Position numbers and translations under genes: made by a program
The notes under the pieces: model-generated
Told to the model about the DNA's origin: nothing
The model's input: the letters and a program-made list of their open reading frames with translations, nothing else
Databases searched by the model: none
Shown here: positions 29,770-39,651 of the stretch, one piece after another
How positions within the stretch are numbered: the first letter of the stretch is position 1
Layout of the letters: each line of letters begins with the position of its first letter
Assembly (NCBI RefSeq): GCF_026262505.1
Contig: NC_067204.1
Location: 3,815,797-3,879,796, forward strand
Length of the DNA stretch: 64,000 nucleotides
Source: Trichomonas vaginalis G3
Lineage: Eukaryota; Parabasalia; Trichomonadida; Trichomonadidae
Direction: 5' to 3'

Positions 29770-31449
29770 TCACTTTTCGGAAAACGCACCATTTTTTGAA
29801 TAAAATCGATTACAATAACTGATGTCATCAACAATTGATTTCATTCGTTCAAGCCATGAATATAATAAACTAGTATTGTTATTCAGATAAAATGCTTGTT
29901 CATTAGAAATTGTTAAAAGAACTGCCTTATTACGCCTTCCAGTGATGTCATGATTATTCAGGCGTCGTTTGATGTATTCAACTGGAGATATATTATCTTC
30001 GCTGTATGTTGTTGAATTTTTAGTTGCACTCGAGTAGTGACCAACTGCGATTGGATTACCTTTGAGATGATTCAAAATGGAACTCGAGATCGCTTTCTCT
30101 TCTTCATCGGATGATCCGAATTTAACAGTACCTGTAATCTTACCAACATCATCAATAAGAATTTGGCGTTCAATGGTGAATTCATCAATTTTTCCAAATT
30201 GTTTGAAATATTCAATGAATTCATCATCTGTGATCTGTGTGTTATAACATTCGAAGTAAATAAGATATCGAGACATTGATGACATTACTTCTTCTTTTTG
30301 AAGTTCACGTTCGATGTCTTTCTTGAAGTAACTAAGAAATGGAGTTTCACCTTTAAATGGTGTGATGATAGAATTCTCGATTGCATTCATTGCACCTTCA
30401 TCTGTTTTATATGTAACAAAACCACAACCACGACCTCTCAAATGACTAGATTCAATATCTCCGAATTGTTTGAAGTATTCTTCGAATTCTTTTTCTGTAA
30501 TGTTCTTATCAAAATTCTTGGCATATAATGTTCTGTTTTGAATTGATTCTGATACACGATCACCTAAATCATTTACGACTTTTTTGATTGTAGATTGACG
30601 CTCTTTTGATGTAATAGAACGACAGCATTGGAATCTGAATTCGCCTGATTCATGCATCTTATCATTCAGTTCTCGCACTGCTCGAAGTGCACTTTTAGCA
30701 CGTCTGAAATGACAGTAGCCAATGTCTTCACGAACTCCGTCTTCGTTCAATAATATTCTTGGATTAGGATCTTTGGAATCAGCAAATTTACCAAATTCTT
30801 TCAAAAGATTAGCGAGATCTTCATTCGTCTTGAAGAATTTGTATGGTAAAGGTTTGATAATTATGCCAAAGAATAGACTGTTCGAATTGTTTTTCTGTTC
30901 TTTTGAAGCGTTTTTCTGATCATTTTCAAATGACTTATCGACAAATTCAATGTGAATTGGTTTCCTGTTAATTGAAGAATTATTAAGATTCAATCTTGCT
31001 CTTTTCGCATCTTTTTCGTTGGTAAAAATAACGTGACCATAGCCACGAGATTTGCCGTTGGTTAATGGAATTTCGCACTCTTCGATTTCTCCAAATTTGC
31101 AAAAAATGGAGCGAAGTTGTGAAACTTTAACTTTTTTATCAAAACCGCGAATAAAAAGAGCTCGATTGCCGTATTTGATAAGCGATAATGTATATGGATC
31201 TGTCCAATTTGCTCTGATCGCAATTCCCTTGAATCTTTCTTTGCAGATTTTAGAAATAGCACATAGGGCCGTTTTGTGTTTCTCGAACGTGACATAAGCA
31301 ACTGGTTTGTTCTGAGTTATTTGTATCTTGAAGGTATATTTAATTTTTGTGGTGAATCCGATGCTTTTAAATAGCTCCATGATGAAACATTCATCTACAG
31401 TGTTGGGAAGATTGTCAATAAAAATTTCTTTCCAGTCTGGGTCAAACAT
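29770..31449 (-). CDS. multi-RRM RNA-binding protein
   Basis: This is a 559-aa protein with about five RNA-recognition motifs. They start near residues 6 (IFIDNLPNTVDECFIMELFK), 95 (ALFIRGFDKKVKVSQLRSIF, with GYGHVIF), 190 (GIIIKPLPYKFFKTNEDLAN, with GYCHFRRA), 305 (LYAKNFDKNITEKEFEEYFK, with GCGFVTY) and 390 (YLIYFECYNTQITDDEFIEY). A short C-terminal region has no MLLE-like domain. The arrangement recalls poly(A)-binding-type proteins, but the specific RNA is unknown. The ATG is set in TTTTCATATG, so a TCAYWW initiator directly overlaps the start. Confidence 0.85.
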   Translation of the reverse strand: MFDPDWKEIFIDNLPNTVDECFIMELFKSIGFTTKIKYTFKIQITQNKPVAYVTFEKHKTALCAISKICKERFKGIAIRANWTDPYTLSLIKYGNRALFIRGFDKKVKVSQLRSIFCKFGEIEECEIPLTNGKSRGYGHVIFTNEKDAKRARLNLNNSSINRKPIHIEFVDKSFENDQKNASKEQKNNSNSLFFGIIIKPLPYKFFKTNEDLANLLKEFGKFADSKDPNPRILLNEDGVREDIGYCHFRRAKSALRAVRELNDKMHESGEFRFQCCRSITSKERQSTIKKVVNDLGDRVSESIQNRTLYAKNFDKNITEKEFEEYFKQFGDIESSHLRGRGCGFVTYKTDEGAMNAIENSIITPFKGETPFLSYFKKDIERELQKEEVMSSMSRYLIYFECYNTQITDDEFIEYFKQFGKIDEFTIERQILIDDVGKITGTVKFGSSDEEEKAISSSILNHLKGNPIAVGHYSSATKNSTTYSEDNISPVEYIKRRLNNHDITGRRNKAVLLTISNEQAFYLNNNTSLLYSWLERMKSIVDDISYCNRFYSKNGAFSEK

Positions 31450-31687
31450 ATGAAAATTGATTTATTTGACTAGTATATAAATTAACCCGAATTTTTGCGC
31501 TTTTGTAATTATGAAATTTCGGCTACCTAGAGGATCAATTTGTATATTAAGTTGCGAAATGTCAGAATTTGAATTTTTTGACTAAACCCAAAATTAATGA
31601 ATTTGGATCCATCAACTAAGGAAATGCTGTCCGAATGATTTATATGTGTAATGACAGCAAATTCGATGATACACTAATTTCCACAAC
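31450..31687. promoter_or_regulatory. upstream region of the RRM gene
   Basis: AT-rich; holds TCATAT at the start codon as a probable initiator. There is nothing else until the inverted-repeat region. Confidence 0.35.
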
Positions 31688-31848
31688 TCCCTTTCGCGAG
31701 TAGGGGTAAATTTAGCTAAAAGTGACACGCCTGTAAAAAGTGACACACCCGTGAAGGGTGTGATTACCGATCGGTAATTTCGACAGTTTAGAATTTAAAA
31801 TTTTTTATGGAACTGTTGCGAGTTTCATAAAGAATTTAAGGAATATAA

Positions 31849-31975
31849 GCAAAGATTTGAATCAAAATCTTAGACCTAAGCCGCTCGATTCGCTCGCGGC
31901 TTCCGCGAATTACAGATCAGCAAAGATTTGAATCAAAATCTTCGAACTAAGCCGATCGCTTCGCTCGCGGCTTTC
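31849..31975. repeat. 71-bp direct repeat, two copies
   Basis: GCAAAGATTTGAATCAAAAT begins at 31,849 and again at 31,920. Each copy ends in an AAGCCG-CGGCTT inverted pair around a TTCGCTCGC core. Confidence 0.8.
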
Positions 31976-32078
31976 TTTATTATTTTAAATTTGCATATTT
32001 CCATCAAAAGTTCATAAGGTAAAAATTTCGTTTATTTTTACTAAGAAAAAAAAGGTTTTTGATAATAAATTTATTTTA

Positions 32079-32310
32079 TTTCGAAAAAGTAGCAATAATC
32101 GTAAAAGGGTATTGATAGGCTTGCTAAAGTAACTAATTTTAGCTGTCAAATACTTTTGTATTTTGAAGTAAATTAGTATAAATTTGTTTTTACTTTTATT
32201 TCGAAAAAGTAGCAATAATCGTAAAAGGGTATTGATAGGCTTGCTAAAGTAACTAATTTTAGCTGTCAAATACTTTTGTATTTTGAAGTAAATTAGTATA
32301 AATTTGATAT
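32079..32310. repeat. 120-bp tandem duplication
   Basis: TTTCGAAAAAGTAGCAATAA starts at 32,079 and again at 32,199. The two units are practically identical, so the duplication is recent. Confidence 0.9.
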
Positions 32311-32347
32311 TATTTTAACTCCCTTTGAAAACCTCAATTTTCCATAC

Positions 32348-32409
32348 AGAGGGAATGGGAATAGCATCCAATATTCCCTGAGAATGGTTGCGCATTCTCA
32401 GTTCCCTCT
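32348..32409. other. perfect three-way-junction inverted-repeat structure
   Basis: An outer stem AGAGGGAA/TTCCCTCT (32,348-32,355 with 32,402-32,409) encloses two adjacent perfect hairpins: GGGAATA/TATTCCC (32,357-32,378) and TGAGAATG/CATTCTCA (32,379-32,400). Only two bases are left unpaired at the junction. It could be an RNA fold or a cruciform within a mobile element. Confidence 0.7.
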
Positions 32410-32489
32410 ATATTTCGAACGAAGCTCTCATCGGTCTTTTTTTTTAATACTAAACGTTTTTTTTTCCCTGTCACTTTTAGCTAAAATTT

Positions 32490-32868
32490 GGGTTTGCCTC
32501 AATTTGATTAATACAGTCGTATTGCGATATATTTTGACTAAATCTCTTAGAGCATATGTCAAGCGAAGATATAAGGAAATATCGCTAATTAGTGACGTAT
32601 TGCTATGTGTCTGTATATCTATCAAAGTGAAAAAGTTTGTTATGAATGACTATAAAGATTAATTGAATAAATATATTTATCATCCAAATTAGACAAATTA
32701 AATCAACTTGTGTGGATATGTTTGTAATATAATTAACACCGTCATCATACAATATAAGATTTTGTTACGAGCTTTGAGAAAATTCAATAAAACAGCTTTA
32801 TAATTAGATGTAATTATAATTATGTAATTAGATGTTAAAACGATAGGTGAAATTTATTTTGACAAATT
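32490..32868. other. intergenic, 379 bp
   Basis: No gene is supported. It is AT-rich and serves as upstream region for the 101-aa membrane protein. Confidence 0.3.
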
Positions 32869-33174
32869 ATGGGTAAAATAAGAAATTTGAAACTAGCCAA
32901 AGTAGAAAATGAACAAGGAGATAAAAAGGATGAACCCCAAAAGATAACATGGAAGGACAATCTGATTTTCTTTGCAATTATTTCAGTTCCGACAGTTTTA
33001 TACATATATATGCATTTTGATCAGTTTCAAGATGCATATTCTAAGTTAAAGCAATCCAACTGGAAGCAACACTTAAAATTCTTGATTCTCTTTATATCCT
33101 GCTGGGTTTTATTTTATGTTTTCGGAGAACTCAAGAATAGATTCAAAAATCACTCTACCTCTCGAAAGAAATGA
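32869..33174 (+). CDS. small two-helix membrane protein, 101 aa
   Basis: A basic N-terminus (MGKIRNLKLAKVENEQGDKK) is followed by two membrane helices (LIFFAIISVPTVLYIYM and FLILFISCWVLFYVFG) and a basic tail (KNRFKNHSTSRKK). There is no signal peptide. Size and layout recall small ER or translocon-accessory membrane proteins, but no family is recognised. Good codon mix and clean ends support a real gene. Confidence 0.65.
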   Translation: MGKIRNLKLAKVENEQGDKKDEPQKITWKDNLIFFAIISVPTVLYIYMHFDQFQDAYSKLKQSNWKQHLKFLILFISCWVLFYVFGELKNRFKNHSTSRKK

Positions 33175-33695
33175 TTAACTACAATACATTTAGGCAAATT
33201 TCACTAATTGCTTTTAGAATTAATAATTTTTGTAATAAATAAAGATATAACATATAAAAACCGACTTCGATGAATGTAATGCTGGCATTACTTTTAGTTT
33301 ACAGTGTTTATATTTTAAAATAATAAAAATATTCTTCATCTTTTGTTATTCATTTGAATGTTATGCGAAATAGAATGAAAAATTAAATTGACAGTATGTT
33401 TGAATCTGCAATTTTGCTAAATTACAACTATTTTGAAAAATTGAAACAAAATTTATCTAATTCATCAAATACGTATTAATTCTATATAGGACTTACCAAA
33501 TTTTTTGAACAAAAACTTTACCGTGTTATCTTAATGGCTTTAAAAAAAGTATGACTCGATAATATACCTTTTACCACAGCATTAACATTAACAAATCTAT
33601 CTTTTTCTATATGGACTTCCGTAATTCTAAATGTATGTGAAAGTTAAATATACAAAAAAAAAATTTAAAATATGCAATAATTAAAATAAACAGCT
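33175..33695. other. intergenic between convergent genes, 521 bp
   Basis: AT-rich 3' region shared by the small membrane-protein gene and TRM1. It contains no gene or strong hairpin that I could see. Confidence 0.3.
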
Positions 33696-35126
33696 CTATT
33701 TTTTATCGTTATTATTATGTTTCTTCTTTGCAGCAGCTTTTGGCCCAAAGTTGCTTGTTGGATTCTGATAATATCTGCAAATCTTCTTTTCTCTCTTTAA
33801 TCTGTATTCAATGTCCTGATCGATATCCATAGTCACTTCAAATTTCGGTTTGGCCTCTAAAATTTTTCTTGCCGTGCAATCTGCTTCAGGAAGTTTCTTT
33901 CCTTCATTGAAATACCATTTCCTGCAGATATCCCAGAGCAATTCTGGTGGAGCATCAGTCTTTATCTTGCCAGGATCACAATGTGTCAACGAGCAATGAT
34001 ATCCTTGTTTCTCAATTTGAGTATAAAATAATGCTCTCGGAGGACAACTAGCTTTAATAATTGTAGTAAGCGCTCCGATATCGTAATAGAATGGTGCATC
34101 GATTTCATTACGGCAACAATTCAAAACTCCTTCAATTCGTGGAATTGTACCAAGATATTTCATCGTTGGCAATAATTGTAGCACTTTGTCGATGAATTCT
34201 TTATTGTGTAATGGTCCATTGTAGAATGGTCCACCTAATTTTAATGGGCCATTTGTGTATGGATCTCTTGTAAATTCGAATTCGACATTTGGAGGTCTAA
34301 CAATGGCATTTGTAGATTTCATGGTGCATGTTCCAAGAGGCTGTATCCAGAATGACTTACTGTCAGTGCTATAAGTCATAATTGAAGTATAACTTGCGCA
34401 TTTCTTGGCTTCTATTGGTTTGTCGTGTATACGGACGAATATTCTGATGTAAAAATTGGCGGCAAGACAGATAAGTGGCTCAATGGAGCGTTTAAGGCGT
34501 GAGGCGACATTCATAAGTGTAGTTAAGAGACATCTTATTCCAAACTCGTGTTCAAACTCAACATTGAGTGGAACACATCCATACCATGAATACGCGACAT
34601 CTGGTTGAACGCCACATAAAGTACGTCCATCTGTACTTGTAATACAGAGTAAAGCTCCATTTGTTGCAGCTTTTACTGCGGCTTCAAGGAATGGTGCGGC
34701 CGTGGAGTATGGATCTAAGTCAAGGACTTGATATTTGTTCTCTTCTTCCAACATTTTATCTCTTGCATCTCCTTGAGAAGCTGTAACAATGTTGGATACT
34801 TTGTTAATTGCTATATTTCTTTTTATGATTTCTACAGCTCCTGGATCTAAATCGTTTGAAATAATTTCTTTAATTCCTGTTATTTCTTTTGCATAACGAA
34901 TTGAGCGAAGTCCTGATGCGGCAAAAGCTTCAAATATTGAAATGTCATCTCTGACACTATTTCTATATGCTTGAATGACTGCACATGTTAAATCTCGATT
35001 AAATTGTTGAACTGGATTGTAAAAAACATCACCTTCGGCATAATCTGATGGATAATATATATTGGCGGATCCTTCGGAGAAGGCGAGCTTCTCTCCATCC
35101 CTGGGAATACTCTCGTCTTGACCCAT
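33696..35126 (-). CDS. TRM1: tRNA (guanine26-N2)-dimethyltransferase
   Basis: This 476-aa enzyme makes N2,N2-dimethylguanosine at position 26 of tRNAs using S-adenosylmethionine. It has the Trm1 signature near the N-terminus (VFYNPVQQFNRDLTCAVI), motif I (FEAFAASGLRSIRYAKEI), the acidic motif after it (ISNDLDPGAVEIIKRNI), the catalytic DLDPYSTAAPFLEA and LCITSTDGRTLCG. A Cys pair lies in GVLNCCRNEI, and the ending NPTSNFGPKAAAKKK matches the usual Trm1 C-terminus. The Lys-rich tail may aid nuclear entry. Length is normal for eukaryotic Trm1. Confidence 0.95.
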   Translation of the reverse strand: MGQDESIPRDGEKLAFSEGSANIYYPSDYAEGDVFYNPVQQFNRDLTCAVIQAYRNSVRDDISIFEAFAASGLRSIRYAKEITGIKEIISNDLDPGAVEIIKRNIAINKVSNIVTASQGDARDKMLEEENKYQVLDLDPYSTAAPFLEAAVKAATNGALLCITSTDGRTLCGVQPDVAYSWYGCVPLNVEFEHEFGIRCLLTTLMNVASRLKRSIEPLICLAANFYIRIFVRIHDKPIEAKKCASYTSIMTYSTDSKSFWIQPLGTCTMKSTNAIVRPPNVEFEFTRDPYTNGPLKLGGPFYNGPLHNKEFIDKVLQLLPTMKYLGTIPRIEGVLNCCRNEIDAPFYYDIGALTTIIKASCPPRALFYTQIEKQGYHCSLTHCDPGKIKTDAPPELLWDICRKWYFNEGKKLPEADCTARKILEAKPKFEVTMDIDQDIEYRLKREKKICRYYQNPTSNFGPKAAAKKKHNNNDKK

Positions 35127-35648
35127 AAAAAGTGTCTAAAAAATTGAATGCGGCAAAATTTAATGTCACCTTTTGATTTCTAATTTTTCAATTCATTTAT
35201 AGCTACTAGAGTCATAATTGTAGGTCGACAATTGAAACACTTACTATATAAAAGCAATATCCAAGTCATTTCAATTATAATTATCAAAATGACAAGATAT
35301 GTTGTATATATTTCATAAATATATATCTTAATTTAAAAACATATCTTCGACAATGCTAATAAAGCATATAAATGAAGAACCGATATCTGTATTTTGATAT
35401 ATTTGAATCTCTTTCTAATATTTATCTTAAAATTTACAAATATTAATGAACATTTTCGTGAATAATTGGATATTTGCTATGCTTATCAGAATGTTGATCA
35501 ATTTGAAGAATAACTGTCATTAGATTTATGTTAATTGAAACTTGATTACAGAGACATTGTAATTTTTCCGAGTCTGGAAATTAAATATATTTGAAAATGA
35601 AATATTTGAATATTTGGCCACAAAAGGTCAAATTTCATTTCATTCTTT
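35127..35648. promoter_or_regulatory. divergent promoter region between TRM1 and the Myb gene
   Basis: This 522-bp AT-rich gap lies between two outward-reading genes. TCATTTC and TCATTCT lie within 20 bases of the Myb gene's ATG, and TCAATTTTT lies near the TRM1 start; the first two fit the trichomonad initiator TCAYWWW. No repeat is seen. Confidence 0.5.
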
Positions 35649-36047
35649 ATGACGAAAGATATCAGTAAGATAGTTACATATTCATTTATTGATTACAAAG
35701 ATGTTCTGCAGATATACTCGATTTATAATAACGAGAAAGTTAACAAATATATTCGAAAAGAGCTCGAAGGAATTCCAAGATTAGATTTTAGAGAAAAAGT
35801 AACTTCAAAGCAAAGAAATCCATCAAAGAATTGGACTACTGAAGAACTTGATGCATTTGTCAAGGGCTTAGAAGAATTTGGTGTTGGAAATTGGACTTTA
35901 ATTCGGAATAAATACAGTTCAATCTTTGATAAAAATAACAGAACTCGTCAAGATATGTATAGAAAATGGGTAAATTTGAGCAAGAAGTCAGAATATCAAT
36001 ATCTAATTCCACAAAACAATAATAAGCAGGAAAAGAAAGCAAAATAG
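35649..36047 (+). CDS. telobox-type Myb/SANT protein, 132 aa
   Basis: The single Myb-like domain occupies residues 58-115: NWTTEELDAFVKGLEEFGVG, NWTLIRNKYSSIF and RTRQDMYRKWVNL. The GVGNW step and the -R-RQD-YRKW-NL third helix resemble telobox Myb domains of telomere-repeat-binding factors (usual form VDLKDKWRNL). It may bind telomeric or promoter DNA. Residues 1-57 have no recognisable domain, and the tail is Asn/Gln/Lys-rich. Two TCATT initiators directly precede the ATG. Confidence 0.75.
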   Translation: MTKDISKIVTYSFIDYKDVLQIYSIYNNEKVNKYIRKELEGIPRLDFREKVTSKQRNPSKNWTTEELDAFVKGLEEFGVGNWTLIRNKYSSIFDKNNRTRQDMYRKWVNLSKKSEYQYLIPQNNNKQEKKAK

Positions 36048-36596
36048 ATAACCTTGAATATTGTAAAAGATACCATGTTATATCTTTAAAGCTTCAAGTC
36101 TACCTCATAAAAAAAAATCTCTGTGAAGTTTCAATGCCCGATTTTGGACCGTAAGTTATGTCCATGAATATAACAGAGACCAATATTTATGAATTTAGGC
36201 TCTTTTTCTTTAATTTGGATCTCAGATTTTGAAAAAATCGATTTGGACTAAATTACTTCTAAATCTGAAGAAGAACTGTAAAAGCCAAAAAATTAACATA
36301 AAAATCATGCTCCTCCTAACTGAATTGATCATCTTCATAATTTTTCATCAATTTATCTTGAATTAAGCATCTATAAACCGTACCAAATCCAACAGCAGCA
36401 TTAGTCAAAATGCTTAGAATGCAGCATATATTGTTATCTTCAAGCATTACTATATTAACAACCGAAATACTCTGAATAGAAGTTTCTAGTTGCTGCATTG
36501 GAGTATTATGGTTATATTAAATCATGTGTTTCTTTTTACGTCTTTATAAACATTTATATATATATAATAAAAAACAAATAAAATATTAAATAAATT
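36048..36596. other. intergenic with a gene relic
   Basis: Apart from the decayed gene fragment at 36,316-36,498, this gap holds only AT-rich 3' sequence of the Myb and glycosyltransferase genes, with a TATATATATA stretch near 36,557. Confidence 0.35.
36316..36498 (-). pseudogene. decayed copy of the C-terminal domain of the 886-aa protein
   Basis: The minus strand reads VMLEDNNICCILSILTNAAVGFG, compared with VMLEDNNIYCIQNILNDVFVGFN near the C-terminus of the protein encoded at 41,452-44,112. At the DNA level the core (ATGCTTGAAGA-AACAATATAT) is nearly the same. Only about 40 codons are related; the rest of the gene is absent. It is a partial duplicate of a host gene, 5 kb away and in opposite orientation. 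Confidence 0.65.
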
Positions 36597-37886
36597 CTAA
36601 GTCTCGTATTCCGTAAATCTATCAATATAGATAGGTTTGATTTTGTGTTTAGGGCATTCTTTCAGTTCAGTTAAGTTGTAAAACTGTCTCAAACCTTCCC
36701 TATTGCCCCATTTTCCTTTTTGAACGGCCCAAACTACTTGTTGTGTATGTTTGGTCATCTTCTCAATGTCGCATTCAAAAGGACGATCAGCATTGTGGTC
36801 ACAATTCAAATGAATTACACCGGCCATGAAAATTTCTGATGCAATGAAGAGATGGATGTTAGGATCATCTAGTTTTCTCGAAAATGAGAGACAAAATCCT
36901 GTATTTTTGTGCATGAAAAGAGAATTATAACACATTGAACCACTTACGGTCACAACGACCTTATAAGTAGCCCATTCGAAACATACTTGGGTCAGATTGC
37001 TGGAGTCAAATGGCAAATCCTCCCATTTCATTCCTTCATCGATTATTACATTTTGTTTTATTGAAGCAACGAGTGCATCGTAGTTGGACATGGCTCTTCT
37101 GCCTGTTCTCTTGAGAATAACAAATCTTTTAGCAGGAATTTCTTCGATTGGATAGATATTTCTGATTCTCCTCCTCAAATTCGGAATTCCTCCAAGTGTT
37201 GCATGATGAGAGTGAAATGTAGGATTAACAGACCAAAGCTGGTTAACGTAAACCTGTAAATGCGTATATCCGTCGATCAAAGTAATATTCCATTTTAGAA
37301 AAGCAATCCATTGAATAGCAGAATGAGGTCCACTCCATGGTCCAGGAGCCACACATCCTTGATCAATGACTTCTTGTGGAATATATGATAAGCAACAGAG
37401 CATATCATGAATTAGATGGCCAAATTGTGGATATCTTTGCTGAAAAGAAAGTCCAATATTGTAAACTCCATTTGTTTTACGGTTATTACCATCTATTGAA
37501 TCATATGGCGGATTTTGTATGACTTTAAAATCACGTGTTCTTGGATCGAGAGATAAAAATGCATGATCATAGATTGAAATGTATATAATCGATTGCATTA
37601 GCCCACAATGTGGAACACCACTGTCATATGCAGGAGTTTCTTCTGTGATTAACGTATAATCTAATTTATCCCATGATTTATACGGTCGAACTTCCCATAA
37701 AAGTGTACTTGGTACCATGAAGAATGGAGCTGAACGGGTTATATTGGGATATAGCTCGAATTTTGGCTGTGAAAAGCTCGTTTTAAACTGAATTGTGTCT
37801 GAATATCGAGGTATGTAATAAATACATAAAGATGAAAGCATCAGTATATGGACGAAATCTATAATTTGCGTCCAATATCTACCCAT
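36597..37886 (-). CDS. GT61/DUF563-like glycosyltransferase, type II membrane protein
   Basis: This is a 429-aa protein. A cytoplasmic N-terminus and one membrane helix come first (about residues 8-26: IIDFVHILMLSSLCIYYIPR), followed by a luminal domain. The family pattern is visible: FGHLIHDMLCCLSYIPQEV (the usual N-[FW]-x-H-[FW] region), VILKRTGRRAMSNYDALVAS, and VVTVSGSMCYNSLFMHKNTG near the nucleotide-sugar site. Proteins of this family add xylose, GlcNAc or related sugars in the Golgi or ER. In trichomonads a role in surface glycoconjugates is plausible. Exact donor is unknown. Confidence 0.72.
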   Translation of the reverse strand: MGRYWTQIIDFVHILMLSSLCIYYIPRYSDTIQFKTSFSQPKFELYPNITRSAPFFMVPSTLLWEVRPYKSWDKLDYTLITEETPAYDSGVPHCGLMQSIIYISIYDHAFLSLDPRTRDFKVIQNPPYDSIDGNNRKTNGVYNIGLSFQQRYPQFGHLIHDMLCCLSYIPQEVIDQGCVAPGPWSGPHSAIQWIAFLKWNITLIDGYTHLQVYVNQLWSVNPTFHSHHATLGGIPNLRRRIRNIYPIEEIPAKRFVILKRTGRRAMSNYDALVASIKQNVIIDEGMKWEDLPFDSSNLTQVCFEWATYKVVVTVSGSMCYNSLFMHKNTGFCLSFSRKLDDPNIHLFIASEIFMAGVIHLNCDHNADRPFECDIEKMTKHTQQVVWAVQKGKWGNREGLRQFYNLTELKECPKHKIKPIYIDRFTEYET

Positions 37887-38068
37887 TCAGTAAAAAAAAG
37901 ATGATGAAAAATTATTCAAATTTCTTAAATTATCTGTGTAAACTATTGAACACTTTCAATTTTTTGTGAAATTACGGAATCTTATTTGATTGAATGTAAG
38001 AATTCTTAAAGATGTATGATTCTGCGATTAGCTTCAAGGTGGTGTATTTTGATAGCCATTTCCGGTCA
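37887..38068. promoter_or_regulatory. upstream region of the glycosyltransferase gene
   Basis: Short AT-rich gap ending in the 10-bp TTTCCGGTCA target duplication of the element at 38,069. Confidence 0.4.
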
Positions 38069-39651
38069 AAGGTACATTCACTATTTTTGACAAAATTTTA
38101 AATTTTCATGGGGTTGTAAATCTTATAATAACTAGATGAATAAGGAATGAATCCCAGTATAATGTGCATCATTATATTAAACACTATATGTAAGGCTAAT
38201 GATTCTATTAACACTTATGAAGATCTATAGTATTTGAGCAGGTAAATTTGATAATTTCCAAAACTCTTATATTTCAAAATTAAAGTGGGCGAATGCATTT
38301 AAATGAGAGCAAAAAGAGATTGATGCTGTTAAAACTAGGTGTTAATTTGCAATTATTTCGCATCACAAGAACTACCCAGTAAATTCGGCTATCTTTCTTT
38401 GCAATTATTCTCCATTATACATGTAATATAATGGTTAGGGTTTGAAGAAAAGTTACTAGAGAATTATTGACTTTTGAAATAATACAGAATTTTACTTGAA
38501 GAAATCATTAATTTATGAGTTCCAAATTGCTAAGCATGACGAAGGATCATTAAATTTGCTACAATTAAATACACTTATTGCAGAATTAAGATTTTTGAAA
38601 TTAAAAGTTTGAAATATTGCCTTTTTGAATAAAAATTTAAATTTTATTATATAATCATGATAATATCTTATAGAAATTAAAAGAAAATATTTTAAACCAT
38701 TCAAATATTTTGAATGTCTTATCAATTTAAAATATTAAAAGATAGCTTGATTTTATCATCATTAGTTGTTATCAAAGTTTTCTTCTTTTGATGAACAACA
38801 GTAAATGATTTGTTAATTACTTGTCTTCCTTTTTCGCAGCAAAATCGAAAGTTATGATGATAATCTTGCTGTCAATTTTGAAACTCTCTGATTTACAAGT
38901 AAGCATTCCCTTGGAAAAGCAGTCCTATTCTGTTTTCAAGATATTTTAAAGCCTCCATTTCATACAATGCGCAGATCTGTTCGAAATTGCAAGAACTCTC
39001 AAGAAAAATGCAGCAGCAAAGAAGATTCCATAGTTTCTAGCATCAAAAATTTACAACCTTAATACAACAGTTAAAGAGAAGCTCGAAAAGAAAATATTTA
39101 ACCATAAAGCTGGAAACCATTCGATATCTACTATTGGATCTAATAAAAAGTTAATTATAACATATTTTACATGCTATTTGTTGACTCTGTTCCATTATAT
39201 TACCATAAATATCTTTTTGAAATCTAAAATATTTTTACGATTTTAACCATGTGTTGTTGAAACCATATATCAATCTTAGCTAAAGTATAGTTTATGAGTC
39301 TGTCACCATCTAACGTATGAATTTTCAAAAATGTCAAATATGTTCATTTTTTCTGTAGATTCAGTCATAATTTCACGTTGTTATACTATTCAACTATTAT
39401 TTAATATTTTTATCTATTTAAATATATGATGAGATGCTTAGTTCTCCTAGAAATCGATTTTTAATCGCAATTTTAACTTTCCAAAAAAAATTCAAAAATA
39501 AAAATCCCTCTCAATTTTCTAAGTTTTCTAACTCGCCAAATCTCTAGCCAAATTTTTTTTGGCCCGTATAAATATTGTTAGGCACTATATAGGGATGCTA
39601 TTTATCCTATTTTCATCCCATTTTACTGTTATCGCCTAGTGAATGTACCTT
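38069..39651. mobile_element. Mutator-like non-autonomous element, 1.58 kb
   Basis: The element is bounded by a perfect 15-bp terminal inverted repeat, AAGGTACATTCACTA at 38,069-38,083 and its complement at 39,637-39,651. Flanking direct repeats TTTCCGGTCA (38,059-38,068 and 39,652-39,661) form a 10-bp target duplication, which could be read as 9 bp plus a shared base. A 9-10 bp duplication is typical of Mutator-like elements, common in trichomonads. No transposase frame is seen inside. The intact duplication implies a young insertion. Confidence 0.75.

Larger units (their letters stand above)
31708..32489. repeat. region bounded by a 20-bp inverted repeat, packed with palindromes
   Basis: AAATTTAGCTAAAAGTGACA at 31,708-31,727 is mirrored by its complement at 32,469-32,489 with one extra base. 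Inside lie a CACACCC/GGGTGTG hairpin (31,744-31,762), a 16-bp perfect palindrome (31,763-31,778), a 71-bp direct repeat (31,849-31,975), a 120-bp tandem duplication (about 32,079-32,310) and a three-way-junction fold (32,348-32,409). It may be a non-autonomous DNA transposon of 782 bp, but I found no convincing target duplication. Confidence 0.5.

Noticed and set aside
29480-29773. 97-codon minus-strand frame
   Set aside because: It mostly covers the TTAA-flanked element and its start lies within the RRM gene's end; not protein-like.
32384-32662. 92-codon plus-strand frame with hydrophobic stretches
   Set aside because: It overlaps the three-way-junction and the inverted-repeat border, has poor composition and an overlapping antisense frame.
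38513-38725. 70-codon minus-strand frame
   Set aside because: Lies inside the Mutator-like element, Asn/Phe/Lys-rich AT noise, no similarity recognised.
38840-39060. Possible ribosomal-protein-like relic inside the Mutator-like element
   Set aside because: A few suggestive residues only, no convincing alignment to any ribosomal protein.
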